Assembly (NCBI RefSeq): GCF_000226095.1 | Contig: NC_016472.1 | Location: 2,914,001-2,978,000 of the forward strand | Direction of reading: 5' to 3' | DNA length: 64,000 nt | From: Thermothelomyces thermophilus ATCC 42464 | Lineage: Eukaryota; Ascomycota; Sordariomycetes; Sordariales; Chaetomiaceae | The notes under the pieces: model-generated | The model's database searches: none | Seen by the model: only the letters and a program-made list of their open reading frames with translations | Told to the model about the DNA's origin: nothing | Shown here: piece by piece, positions 11,750-23,175 of the stretch | How positions within the stretch are numbered: the stretch's first letter is position 1 | Layout: each line of letters begins with the position of its first letter | Program-made: the position numbers and the translations under genes

Positions 11750-14726
11750 CCTTGTCTAATATATGCTATATCCTCCTACCGGCTTGGTCGGCCCTTTAAC
11801 GGTTGCTCTAGCTGGCTAATACGGCTATTTCCGTAGCCTATAGCCTTCTTTGTAGGGTCTGTAGGGGAGGTCGACCCCCTCTATAGCCCTCCTAAACCTA
11901 CTGCCGGACCGTTAACCTTGCTACCTCTAGGGCTATAGGCTTCGGCTCCTCGCCCCTTGCCCTAGCCCTTCTCTTCCGGAACCTCTAGCTTAGCCTATTA
12001 TAGGCCTGCTAGATAAGGGCCCTTGTAGGGACCTAGGAGGCCCCCGGACCTACCCCGGTCTGTAAGAGCGGTTAGTCAAGTTTAGCTTCGAAGTCAGCTA
12101 GCCTCTTATTAAGATTGAGGTCGAAGGGTAGTACCTAGGCTTCTGTTTCGAGGTACCGGATAGGAGTAGCCTTATAGGCCCTGGTAACTACTCAAAGAGC
12201 CCTATATTAGGCCTTTGATAGTTCCCTAGCAGGGCCTTCTAGCTTACCCCCTGGCTTGGTAGGCTTATAGAAGTTCGAGGCCCTGTAAGCTAGGGCGCTA
12301 TAGATACACTTGGTGTAGACCTTATAGGCCTGTAGAAGGCTAGGGCCCTAGGTCTTTGTAGCGAGCCTAGTTAGGGTAAACTCCTAGGTTTCTAGCTTCT
12401 TAGCTATCTTTGCGTAGTAGGGGCCCCATTATAGCCTCTAGTCTAGCCAGACCCTAAGGAATCTGGCCGACTTCGACGGGGCTATAGTGGTAGTACCCTC
12501 TCTAGGCTGTAGGAGCTCTAGCGGTTGCGATCACTGTTTCCGGCCCCTGTTAAAGTGGATAAGCTCGTACTTTTCCGGGGCAAAAGCTATACCCTGGGTC
12601 TTTGCCTACTGGAGATAGGCCTTCTAGGCCCTCTGTAGTTGACCGTTATAGGCCTCCTCGGCCCTCCCAAAGGCTAGGAGGTTAGTGTTGTCGGCGAAAC
12701 CTATTAAACTGACCATAGGGCTGGCCTGGCGGATAGCCTAGTAAAGGGAGGCTATATAGAGGATAAATAGTATAGGGGAGAGGGGTAACCCTTGTAGGAC
12801 CCTGGCCCTTACTACTATATCCTCCGTTTCCTGGCCATTGAAGTAAAGGATAGCCACCCTATCCTATAGCCACTCCCTAACCTAGACTACTAACCACTTC
12901 GGGAAGCCCTGGCTTTATAAAGTGGCTAGTAGCCGGGTGTGGTTGACAGTGTTAAAAGCCCCTAAGATATTAAGCTATAGGAGGGAGGTAGCTACCTTGT
13001 ACCTCTAGGCCTCCTAGACCTAAGCCGTAATAAGCTAGATAGCTAATTCTATAGACCTATGTTCCCGGTTGCCTATCTATTCGGCCGGTAGAAGCCCGTA
13101 GGCCTCTATAACGGCCGTTACCTTCCGGGCGACTATAGCCTCTAGTACCTTGCCTACTATTAGTAGGAGCGCTATAGGCCTATAGCTACCTAGGGTAAAG
13201 TAGGCCTATAGGGGTTTGCCGGGTTTGTAGAGGACTATTGTCTTGGCCCTTTTGAACCAGGCTAGGAAACAGCCAAGCCGTAGGCTTTCCAAGGCTAGTA
13301 TAGCTAGTATCTGGTAGAGTAGCTGCCTACAGGCCTTTAGCAGACCTATAGGGAGGAGGTCCTCCCCTAGGGCCTTCTACGGGGCCGCTCTAGCTAGTAC
13401 TACCCTAACTTTACCTACCGTAACCCCCTAGCTCATTTTAAACTTCGGCTCCTAGTGGTCGTTCAGATCTAGGTCGTCGATATCTGACAGGTCTGCTTCC
13501 GGGTTCGGAAAGAACTTATCGGCTAGTGCTTTAGCCTTCTATTAATAGGTTATAAGCCCTCCTTCGAAGGCCGGGAGCTTTAGAGGGTCGACCGGTAAGT
13601 GGCTTTATAGCCTTACCTACTGCTCTAGCCTCTATAGCAGGTCCGGCCGGTTAGTTACCTTCTATAGTGTAGCTCTCTAGCTTTTGGTCTTCGTGGCCGT
13701 AATGGTCTTAGCCTAGTCCTATAGGGCCTGCCGGAGTGCTTCCTACGTATAGGGGTTTAGGGTGCCCTTATAGGCCCTCTCTACCTCCTTAGCCCTCTTC
13801 TAGGCCTCTCGAACCTCCTTCGTCCACTACCGAGCTCATTTACTACCTGTACTAGCCTTCTTTGCTAGGGCCAAGACCGTAGCTATCTCTTTAAGGGCCT
13901 CTATAAGCCTGTCAAAGGCCCATAGAAGCTCCTCCGGGCCCTGGAAGACAGGCCTGGCCCGGGCCGATGCCTATCTACTAAGCCGGAGTAGGAGGTAGGC
14001 CGCCTCGGCCCGCGTAACCTCCTTATCTAGGCTCTTCTAGTCCTACCCTTTACTAGCCGGCATGGGCCTATTGGTCCCCTAGAGGGAGACATCTAAGGCC
14101 TATAGGTAGTGGTCAGATTTCTTATGTTCCATAATATCCTTGTAGGTCGCTTCTAGCCTAGCCGAGGCCTAGAATAGGTCTATCGTAGAAGGCCGGCCAT
14201 GCTAGTCCCCCTAGGGGGCCCTAGTAACCTGGCTGTAAGGTATATATAGGTTAAGGTCCTACTAGTCTACAAGGCTAAGGAGGTCCCTGGCCCCCGGGCT
14301 AAGCCTATTAAATAGGTCCTAGACTAGGTGGTAGTGGTTAAAGTCATCTATAAGAACTAGGGAGTAGGTTGGCTGAGGTAGGGCTAGCAGGTCCTATAAG
14401 AGGGCCTGCTCCCCCTTATTATTATAGACTAACTAGAGCTCGAACCCCCTCTCTCCTAGGGCCGGAAAGGTTACCTTATACTAGTTCTCCTCTACCGAAT
14501 AGTCCTACTAGCTAATTAGGAAGCGCTTAGCCACTAGAATAGCCGCCTTGCCCTTAGGCTTATAAACTAGGTAGTATTTCGAAGCCTAGGGGCAGTATAT
14601 TGACCTTATAAACTGGTTGATCTATGGTTCCTAAATGGCTAGTAGGTTATATTTAGCCTCCTCTAGTAGGACCTCGAGGGCCTGTTTGTTACCTTAGGTA
14701 TTCCACTAAAGGATCTTAATTTGCAT
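11750..14726 (-). pseudogene. LINE ORF2: AP endonuclease and reverse transcriptase
   Basis: The likely start is ATG at 14726 (MQIKIL, then WNT after one stop), matching the start of endonuclease domains in this class. Further downstream on the minus strand come AIQEPWIN-like and LVLIDDFNHYH-like motifs (the D/H endonuclease pocket), then RT motifs GLPLSPILF at about 12770-12800 and GFADNTNLLAFG near 12665-12705, where ADDT is expected (Asp-to-Asn by a G-to-A transition). Many TAG stops interrupt the frame. The 3' limit is approximate; an RNase H domain may lie at 11800-12480 but I could not confirm its residues. Confidence 0.8.
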
Positions 14727-14739
14727 TTAAGGTAGCCAG

Positions 14740-16098
14740 GGCAGGGGACAAAGGCACGGTGGTAGTAGTAGGCTCTATAGCCATTCCCCCCTCGGCCGGC
14801 TATAAGAGGGAGGGGGTTCTAGGCTATAGAAAGGAGATATAGGTCTGTCGGGCATTAAACAAGGCACTCCTAGCCGCCTATTAGGCTAGGGTAGGCCTCC
14901 TATAAGGGCGTTTGGCCCTAGTTTGATAGTAGTTATCATCTTCCGGCTGGTTGCTAAACTCGAAGGCTACCTTCTAGTATGGTTGCTCTAATGGTTAGAA
15001 GGTTCGAGGTCTATACTAGTAGGCCTCCCTAGCCCTTTCCTAGGCCTTGACTTTCTTTAGGCAGCCCCTATACTACGCTATATAGGGGCCCCTATAGGCC
15101 GTATACCTACAAGGGAGTTGGTTAGAGTAGGTAGGGCACTAGGCCTCCCTAGCCTTCCCCCCCTCCCTATAGGCCTTTACGCTACAACGGCCACAACAGG
15201 CCGGCCGCTAGCAGTACTGCTAGGTATAGCCAAAGCTCTAACACCTATAGCACTACCTCGGCTCTAGAGCATCCTAGTAGGGCTTGTAGTCTAATACCTA
15301 GGCATCCTAGACTACGCTCTCGTTATAGGCCTTCTAGGCCTCTTTGAGGTCCTATAGGCCTAGAAGTACCGTGGCCTACTTCCTTTATAGGCTCTTTAAC
15401 AGCCGGAACTTGACCGTTTCGATCGAGTGTAGGCCTACGGCCTCTTTAAAGTCTTGTTCGCTGACCCCCTGTAGCTCCTCCTTCCGGACTCCTTTAGCTA
15501 GGACTATATAGGCCCTGCCAACCTCCCTAGCCTCCTCTTTAAAGGCTGTAGCCACCTATCGCTTGTTAACCGAATACTAGTCCTTGGTAGCCTTGTCCTT
15601 AAAGACCACTACTATATCCCTGCTTAGGAGCTTCCTAGCCGTAACGGCTCCCTAGCGGCTAGAAGCCCTGTTAACTACTTAGACTATTTCGGCCGGGGTT
15701 TGGGCTTTAAGGTCCTCCTATAGGCTTATATTCCGTATCGTAACCTCCCGCGAGGCCCGTAACGGCACTACCTTGGCCGATAGTAGGCCTCCCTAGGGGC
15801 CTATTACCCCCTGTTATAAGCCTACGGCCACCTGCGCCTAGGTAGGGCAGGGGGTAGCCTTAAGGGCTTCTTTAAGCCCCTTTTTGACTTCCTCGGCTAC
15901 GAGTTCCTATAGGTTCGGAACTAGGCCTATAATAGTAGTTGTAAGGCCCTATAAGAGCCTATTGGCGAGGTCCTATGCCTTGCCCTATTTAGGGCTTGGC
16001 ACAAGGTTGACTAGTTATGTGATAAGACCCTTTAGTTCTTTGATATCTGGGGTAGGGTAGGCCTATAGTAGGCCCCCCTTTGATTGGTTCGAAGCCAT
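14740..16098 (-). pseudogene. LINE ORF1 (Gag-like) with zinc knuckles
   Basis: The start is placed at ATG 16098 (MASNQSKGG). The upstream frame at 15989-16199 is open but overlaps in another phase. The C-terminal third holds a cysteine-rich block at about 15175-15250 (CYRC, SFGYT, QYC, ACCGRCS, with TAG stops between them) matching the tandem CCHC-type knuckles of Tad-like ORF1, which bind element RNA. Upstream parts contain long Glu/Lys/Ala-rich helices (KKGLKEALKA). It ends just before ORF2, the usual dense packing. Confidence 0.7.
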
Positions 16099-16383
16099 AG
16101 GCCTCCCTACTTGGTGGCTTGGCGGTAGGCTTTAAATCAACGTTACGCTTAGGGGCGCTAGGTGGTCTATGCGGTGAAAATTTTTGACGGGCGTGCAAGG
16201 TGAGGTCGGATTGCGGTCGGGTCCGGTTCTAGCGCTTGCGATGCCTGTTGCACACCCGCAACGGCTCGCGCATGGTTGAAAGTGGTACTGTTAGATAGCG
16301 TTTTTCAAGAGCTTTCTAGCGATGGTAGTTTCGTGAGTTTTGGTGGGGTATTCGCAAAGATGCAAGAGAAGCTTCTTTTGCTT

Positions 16384-16412
16384 CCTCTTTAGTTATATAT
16401 AAAGGAAGCCGT
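16384..16412 (+). repeat. LINE target-site duplication, right copy (29 bp)
   Basis: Second copy of the 29-bp stretch at 11224-11252 (CCTCTTTAGTTATATATAAA...). The four differences are transitions. It sits at the 5' end of the minus-strand LINE. Confidence 0.85.
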
Positions 16413-18400
16413 CTGCTAGTGATATTCTTAAGCCGCCTATTAACAAAGGCTAAGATATAATATAGACCCTCTAAATAGGAAGTTGCTTGTCTGGTCTAGG
16501 CAATTCGCAAACTATATATAATAGTCTATTTAGCGTATATACTAGTCATTGTCCTGACTAACCATACCGCTATATATAGTATTATAGAACAAACTAACCT
16601 AGATACAAGTTCTACTAACTATGCCAATTGTCGCCTAATTAACGCGTCTATCTACCTATTATAGTATAACCTTAAGGTCTACCATCTTCCTAGAAGACTT
16701 AACTTTATACTAGACACGTTAAGCAGATTAAGTGCCTTAGGAGACCCTAAACCTTCTAAATGACTAGATAGATTGGCTGTACTTGATAACGTTTGGTTTG
16801 CTTTTGCCAAGGCACGGATAGATTCTAAACTTAAGGCAAAGTTTGTTAATAGCTATAAGGCTAATGCTAAGTATACCCCTATCATTAAGGATCTTATCAA
16901 AAATAAGCACGTAGATAGGACTATTAATAATAAGGGCATTGCTATTTTTTCGTACTATAGGCTACTGTTTATTCTGATTAACGAGCTCCTCTACTATATC
17001 TGCCTAGATGGTACTTATATATTATACGTTCCGTTAAGCCTTATATAATATATCTTGAGTTTAGCCTACGATAAGAAGCATTACTTTAGAACCAATAGGA
17101 TAATATACAACTTATATAGCATTACGATCGACAGAAAAACTAGGTATGTATAGGATTATACAAAGTATTGCCCTATCTGCCAAGTTAACGCTACCGATCG
17201 TAACCTTCCTATAGATAACTACTAACCAATTCGTCTATCTGATATACTACCTATATAAGTAATTACTATCGACTTTATAGTAGCGTTACCATTAGTTCCA
17301 TTAGCCGGAACGCTATAGCATTTAAATAGGTATAATAAGTTCGACTTAATAATGACCATGTCTTATAAATTGTCTAAACGAACGCTCCTTATACCTGGCC
17401 ACTCTAACTATACCACTACTAACTAGGGCTATATATTAATACGACAACTGCTCCTATCCGACTAGGGAGTACTAACCGCTGTTATATCTGACCGTAACCG
17501 CAAATTTACATCCAAGCTATGGACTAGTATATAGAAAGCGCTAGGTACGAAGCTATTAATAACTACTATATACCACCTATAAGGAGATGGTTTTGTAGAG
17601 CGGAAGAACCAGACGGTAGAAATCGCTTTACACTTTTTTGTCTATAAAAAGCCAGATAACAATTAGACCGCTATACTTCCGTAGCTATAGTAGCATTTAA
17701 ATAATATATATACCGCCTTTATTAGCATATCTCTATACAAGCTACTCTACGGTTTCAAACCAGCTAGACCGCTAGAAGCACTAATAGCGCTATCGAAAAC
17801 GGCATAAGATATCCTAGTCCTACACAAATATCTATACTAAGATGCCTAGATAGCGATAGACTTTATAACGGCCCATACTAAACGTAGATACGATACTAGC
17901 TACCGTGACATCGAATTCAAGCCAGGCAACCAAGTATATCTATACCTCTACCGTAGCTACTACTTGCCTAGATAGCCGTCGCCTAAACTATCCTAGTAAT
18001 ACGTAGGTCCTTTTAAAGTCGTTAAACGCGTTAGCTACCTAGCTTATCGTCTTCGTTTACTACCAAATATAGACATCTATCCTATAATATTAGTAGTATA
18101 CTTATCGTCTATACCTCTAGGCACCGACCTATATAACCATGCTATACCACCTCCTAACCCTATTAAGGATAGCTATACTGATAGCGGTTTAGAATCTGGA
18201 GACAAGTACGAACTCAAACGTATCTAGAACTATAAACTTATATATAACAAGTATAAGTATCTAGTCAAATAGGAAGGACTTGGCTACAAATATAACGTTT
18301 AGAAGACCGACTTCTAACTATACTATATATACAAGATAGTTAATAAATACTAGGTATACTAGGGAGGTCAATTTACTATAGTTTAAGCAACGTAGATCAA
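16413..18400 (+). pseudogene. pol 3' part: RNase H C-terminal half, integrase, chromodomain (second gypsy)
   Basis: Directly after the duplication the frame continues the interrupted RNase H (LSRLLTKA, EVACLVW). The block 16773-17048 is the tether and integrase N-terminus, and CPICQVNATDR near 17170 is the CC half of the HHCC module. The core reads DWGVLTAVISDRNRKFTSKLW near 17460-17525 and GDGFVERKNQTVEIAL near 17590-17625, supplying the second Asp and the Glu. YLVKEGLGYKYNV-like residues near 18255-18300 mark a chromodomain. Stops are dense and mostly TAG. Confidence 0.85.
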
Positions 18401-18531
18401 ACCCCTATATAGACGCCCTTATAAGGAGGCATCAAAGGCTCCCCTAAAAAGAGCTATGGATAGAAAACGCTAAAGTAAGGCTATAGGTAGCTAAGAGGAA
18501 GACATATAGGACACTATAATAGTAAGATAAC

Positions 18532-18663
18532 GCTACTACTTTCCATTACAATGTTACTATAGAAAGAAGGCATATTTAAGAGCTATTTAGAGCTATAGCT
18601 ACTACTTTCTATTACAATGTTACTATAGAAAGAAGGCATATTTAAGAGCTATTTAGAGTTATA
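18532..18663 (+). repeat. Two tandem 66-bp units near 3' end of second gypsy element
   Basis: Units 18532-18597 and 18598-18663 both begin GCTACTACTTTC and differ by two C/T transitions. They lie between the chromodomain and the putative polypurine tract (GGCAGGGGAC, 18690-18699), that is, in the 3' untranslated region of the element. Confidence 0.9.
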
Positions 18664-18700
18664 GTATAGGTACTACGTTTTTTCTTCTAGGCAGGGGACT

Positions 18701-18898
18701 TGATATAGTACGTTGTCTACGGACGTGTCCATTATATAAGGCTAGATAAGATAAGACCTATAGATCTGGCAAACGGGCTAGCAAACGGAGGGTTCTTTGT
18801 TCCTATCCTCTACTTATACAGAGCCATAGGGCTAGCAATCGTGGGAAGGAGACATCGCACTTTTGAACTATTTATAACTTACTAACTTTCTTCTATCA
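18701..18898 (+). repeat. Probable 3' LTR of second gypsy element (198 bp)
   Basis: It begins TGATATAGTACG right after a purine-rich tract and ends CTTCTATCA, giving TG...CA ends. The change from AT-rich RIP sequence to normal genomic composition occurs at its right edge. No second copy is in the window, so the ends are inferred. Confidence 0.4.
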
Positions 18899-20887
18899 AT
18901 TGGAACCATCTTCTATCTATTGGAAACCATCTTCTGTCATGGCCAGTCGTCGCGAGTCCGTTGGCTGGGGATGGCTTTCAAAGCTTGGTCTTCCGGTCCT
19001 AACCCTAAATAGAATACTTCCACAAACGGAAAGCAGTTCGTCACCGGTCTTACGAATACTCCGTTTTGCCTCAGCTCCATTGACACCATAGGGATCTATT
19101 GTCTCGGGACGTCCGGCCGAGAGACAAGAAACGAAGACTGCAATACACGACAAGACAATTCCAGAAAGATCAGCACTGACAGTCAGCAATCAGCAGCCAT
19201 GGTGTAATCCGAACTCCGTTTTCCTGGAAAACCCAATAGTCGGAAAAACCAATAAATGGTTGGGAAAAGTTAACGGCCTAAGAGAAGCTGGATTACTTGT
19301 ATTGAGCCACAACGGAAGCAACAGGGGATACACCAAAACGTGCAGGCACATTTCATGTCCTGTATTGTATGTACTGAGTATCGTTCCCTTACCTGGGATA
19401 CTGTAAGCTGAGGTACAGTACCCAGATCCTGCTGCCTCGGATCCCATCGCACCTGCCCCGGTCCCCCAGGGCAGGACCAATTACGTCTCTCACTTGACGC
19501 AAGGATGACGGGACGGTGATGGCGACCTCGCATGCGCCCGCTCTAGCTCTGATTTGATTGGCAAGCAACTGCCGGGACCATGGCGCCATTGGCTACAGCG
19601 TTCGGGCACCTCAGTTTGTATGTATGCATGTACATATGTACAGTACTGCCACAAGTCGATCTCGGGGGAGCCAATCTTGCATTCTACGCTGCTTACGACT
19701 TCTTCAAGCCCAACTTGGAAGTCACTGCTTGCGGAATTCCATCGCTATACCTTGACATGAACCATGCATATGAAGCGCCCATTGCATATGTACAATACAC
19801 TACGCCGCATCACAGTACGGAGTTAATCTGTACCCTGCCCTCGTAAAGAGTCGACTGTCCATATACAGAGGTAACTGTGTCCCACAAAGCTGTGGAGAGA
19901 TGGGACGGGAACCCCTTGCGGCCTCTTTTTACATGGTATTTCTTCCATTCCTGTTACGCAGTCCACGCCGGAAGGATACATAGGTGAAGGTGCCCCAAGG
20001 TATCTGGAATACTTGTGTTGGTTGGAAACGTACGTAACTCAACCTGAACAACCAGGCTTTTGTGGCCAGCGCCGGTGGCAACAACGAAATACTTTCTAGG
20101 AACAACACGCATGCCCGCTCGCACCGACTTCAAAGCGGGCCATCTTCTCCCTTTCGTCTCGGTTGACATACGGTTAGGTAAGGTATTTCAGCGCGGCTCA
20201 AAAGTCCCACGTTCGAGCGAACATGCTCCCGAGTTCATCGACATCTCTCCCGATTTGACCAGAAAGGCCGGGCATGATTCAGGCCAGGCGCCTACCGTCT
20301 TCGCAATCACACATGACGGGCGGACCCTGACGGTACGTACGCAGCACACGTAGGAGCCATCGCATCGCAGCGGAGACACGAAAGAAACAAAAAAAAGGAC
20401 TACAAGCCCCAATTCGACCGAGACAAAAGTACCCCCGTCTTCCAGGAGGGGAAAACTGTCACACCTGGCTGCAGGACGCTGGAAACCCCTCCCCCTCCCT
20501 TCCTCCCTCCTCCCTCCCTCCCGTGGGACCGAGAGACAAGTAGTAAGTGACTACCTTACCGAGCTGCTGTGTCACCAAACATTGTCAGCCCATGCGGGGC
20601 AGCGGCACAGCCGATAATCATGGTTCGAATGCGGCAAACCGCCTGGGAAGCTCGCAATCGTGTGCACACTGTTGTATCTATACTTTTCTTACGCGGTAAC
20701 ACAACGGCTCTGACCGGGGGGTGCAATCCGTAGCTTAATCAGCTAGGAGAGAAGGGAGGGAATAAGGGGGGCTGGGAAAGAGTGTGTGAGTTCCACTCTA
20801 TGCATAATATGCATAAATAAGTCCAGTCAAGGGGCAGCTCTGCGTGCGCGGGCGCGGGCGCGCCGAGGCACGTCCGATTGAGACCGG

Positions 20888-20937
20888 GGAGACGGTGAGA
20901 CGGCGAGACCGAGGAGACGGTGAGACGGCGAGACCGG
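20888..20937. repeat. 25-bp tandem repeat, two units
   Basis: GGAGACGGTGAGACGGCGAG plus five bases, repeated at 20888 and 20913 with one difference at the last base. Confidence 0.8.
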
Positions 20938-21774
20938 GAGATGAGCGACTGCTGAGTCGACAAAAAAATTATCAGTTGGAAGTGGTTCGTATTATAATAA
21001 GGTCGGGTACAGGGTATGTGGCAGCAGGCAGGTTGATTGGGCCGAAGACGAGTGAGCAGTCAGCCCTCCCCCGTTTCATCTCTCTCTCTCTTTCTTGTCG
21101 CCGGTCTGCTATGGTATTTTATGTTACACCGAGGGAGGGAACCTGCAGAGATGATTGTGGTACAGGAGGGTAGGGTACCCGTCTGGGCCGCTCTCGTTCG
21201 GGAACCTTTTGGCTTATCGCGACAGGGGACGGACGGTCTGGGCCCGTCCATCCATTAACTACTAGTATTGAATGCGACAGCTTTTGCTGATCCAGCAATG
21301 CGTAAAGTATAGCGTGCGTGTTCCATACCCTGAGCATGTTTGCAAGGGGAGAGAAAGAGCCGGGGGGATCTGAGGGCTTCGGCACATGCGGGGACCGGGG
21401 GGAGGGCATTATTTGTACTGTACACGTTGGTTATATGCGAAAACCTCTTTCCCTCTCTCTCCGCGTCCAGTGTAATGACCCATCACAGGGAAGCGAAAGG
21501 CTTTTTGATGCAGAGCGCACCGGAAACACGAATCCCGAGGGCCAGATTGGATTAATGCACGGGAAGCAGGGCATATGCGGCGAACAGCAGGGTCAAGAAC
21601 GACACCGCAAGCCTCGGCGGTATCATTAGTCTCGTTTTTCCATTAGCTGCGCCTCCAACCAATGTTCCCATAAGTCCCGAAGCCGAGTCCAACCCCAGAA
21701 ATGTGGAACGCCAGTCAATGAAACCGTGCCATGAACAACCCAGCCGAGATGGAGCACCAAACCAAGCGAGAACC

Positions 21775-21797
21775 AAAAAAAAAAAAAAAAAAAAAAA
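21775..21797. repeat. A23 homopolymer
   Basis: Uninterrupted run of 23 A (T on the minus strand), about 170 bp beyond the stop of the minus-strand gene at 21964-23175. It could be a slippage-prone tract or a remnant of an A-tailed retroposed sequence; no other sign of the latter was seen. Confidence 0.85.
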
Positions 21798-21963
21798 TGG
21801 TGCTGAGGAAAAAGAGTACAGCGCGACATGGGACCAAGAATAGCAGTAACCAAGTAGAGGGGGGGCAAAACCACTCGAAGAGGGAAATAAGCGAAAGATG
21901 AGACGAAGGGCAGAAATAAACAGAAATAATACATGTTCCCCCTCGCTTAATCAACCACGGGGA

Positions 21964-23175
21964 TCAGAAACACTCACACCACCCACTCGCCGGATCCCTC
22001 ACCCCAACCCGCTGCACGATGAACCCCAGCTCCCACATCGCCTCCTCCTCCTCCTGCCCTTCTTCCTCGTCTTCCAGCACACTGCCGCACTGCCCTGCAC
22101 AAGCATCATCCCCATTACAATTACCACCGCGCTCCACCTCCAGACCCCCCGCCTGCCCTCCTCCGCATGCGGCGCTGATGATACCGGCGGTAGGAGTAGT
22201 AGTAGAAGTAGTAGTAGTAGTATCCCGATCCGGATGCAACCCCTCTTCTTCTTCTTCTTCTTCTTCCGCCTCCCCGCACCCCTTATGCTGCCGCCCCTGC
22301 CGCCCTTGCCGCCCTTGCCGTCCTTGCCCTTGCGGCGGAGGCGGGTGTTGTTGTTGCCTCTGCAGGACGACGCTGGCCCAGCAGCACAGCCGGCCCTGGG
22401 CCGAGAGGACCTCGGCCTCGTCCTCGCGGAAGCCGGTGAAGTCGGCCAGCAGGCAGCGCGAGAAGACCCAGTCGTCCGCGTCGTCGGGGTGGGGCTGGAT
22501 GCGGATGATCGTCGTCGTCGGGCGGCGGCGGCGGCGGGTTTTGTGGCTGTTGTGCCGCGGTTGTGAACAACGAGGACGGGGAGGATGAGGATGAGGATGG
22601 TGAGTAGTAAGAGTAGCAGCAGCGGTAGTAGCAGCAGCAGCAGCAGGAGCAGTAGTAGTAGTAGTAACCCTCTGTTTCTTGTCGCCTTTCTTCTACCCCT
22701 CCTTTCCGCCGGGCCCTGGACGGTGGGTTGGAGAGTTGGCAGCTGGTCGCTGAAGTAGTAGTAGCTGTTGTTGTTGTTGTTGTTGTGGTTGTTGCTGTGG
22801 TGGTGATGGTGGTGATGGCGGTGAATGTTGTTGGCGCTGTTGCCGCCGCCGGAGGTCGCCGCCGAAGCGGGAGAGCAGGGTGCGTACCAAGGCGCCGGGG
22901 AGAGCGACCTGTTCAAACTTGCCGCTGCCACTGGGAGAGGAAACGGTGGTGATGTCGAGGCGACAGTGGGGAAAGTGCATCAGTGGAACTGGGGTTGGGA
23001 AGCTCTCCTCCACAGCTAGTTGGGGTGATGATGGCTCGGGTTGTGGGTCGTGGATCTGGGGCGCTTGGTCCTGAAACTGCGTCGATGAGAGGAGCAGGTC
23101 TGAGGCGTGGAGTGCGAGGTCCATTGCCGAGCTGTCTGCGCCCTTCTGGGCCTGGTGTCTTGTTGGCGAATGCAT
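21964..23175 (-). CDS. Hypothetical low-complexity protein, two exons
   Basis: ATG at 23175. Exon 1 (22697-23175) encodes about 160 residues, including a well-structured stretch (FPTPVPLMHFPHCRLDIT, then GSGKFEQVALPGALVRTLL) followed by Pro/Gln runs. A TAG just after is avoided by a plausible 150-nt intron, 22547-22696 (donor GTAGAA, acceptor CAACAG), which joins the same frame to exon 2 (21964-22546). Exon 2 holds a second structured block (HPDDADDWVFSRCLLADF, TGFREDEAEVLSAQGRL), then poly-Glu, Thr/Ser repeats and an acidic tail. Total is about 353 residues. The two non-repetitive blocks have coding character, but I do not recognise the family. The trinucleotide repeats create many long shadow frames on both strands. 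The intron boundaries are inferred and lack a strong branch site. Confidence 0.55.

Larger units (their letters stand above)
11253..16383 (-). mobile_element. Tad-like non-LTR retrotransposon (LINE), minus strand, RIP-mutated
   Basis: It interrupts the RNase H domain of the second gypsy element and is bounded by 29-bp duplications. On the minus strand it has ORF1 (about 14740-16098) with a zinc-knuckle region and ORF2 (start 14726) with an apurinic/apyrimidinic endonuclease domain followed by reverse transcriptase. This two-ORF order, endonuclease plus RT with FADDTNLLAFG-type motifs, is that of Tad/I-type LINEs of filamentous fungi. It is richer in G+C than the gypsy DNA around it, but most stops are still TAG. 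No clear poly-A tail was seen at the 3' end (near 11253); a terminal short repeat remains possible. Confidence 0.9.
6237..18898 (+). mobile_element. Second Ty3/gypsy element, heavily RIP-mutated, split by a LINE
   Basis: This element differs in family from copy A. Gag-like sequence, protease, RT, the first half of RNase H (to 11252), the second half of RNase H (from 16413), integrase and chromodomain follow in order on the plus strand. The break at 11253-16383 is a minus-strand LINE. TAG/TAA stops are very dense and TA dinucleotides abundant. The 5' LTR was not found; the 5' side is occupied by the LTR of copy A, suggesting that copy A inserted into or recombined with this element. A probable 3' LTR is at 18701-18898. 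Confidence 0.88.
18899..21963. other. Intergenic, no supported gene
   Basis: Normal base composition without RIP. Only short open frames, none with recognisable domains or convincing introns. It contains a near-duplicated stretch at 18900-18945 (TTGGAACCATCTTCTATC and a close variant), a pyrimidine tract at 20487-20522, a 25-bp minisatellite at 20888-20937 and a 23-nt A run at 21775-21797. The last part is probably the 3' flank of the minus-strand gene ending at 21964. Confidence 0.6.

Noticed and set aside
16773-17048. 91-residue ORF that looks like an independent small gene
   Set aside because: It is the surviving in-frame piece of the second gypsy element's integrase N-terminal region, in frame order with the flanking pol motifs.
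20610-20645. GGTTCGAATGC, a tRNA T-loop-like word
   Set aside because: No acceptor stem, D-arm or anticodon arm can be folded around it.
21898-22931. Long overlapping frames on both strands (up to 310 residues) rich in Ser, Leu, Thr, Arg and Ala
   Set aside because: They are products of trinucleotide repeats and codon-phase shadows of the minus-strand gene at 21964-23175; they lack any structured block.
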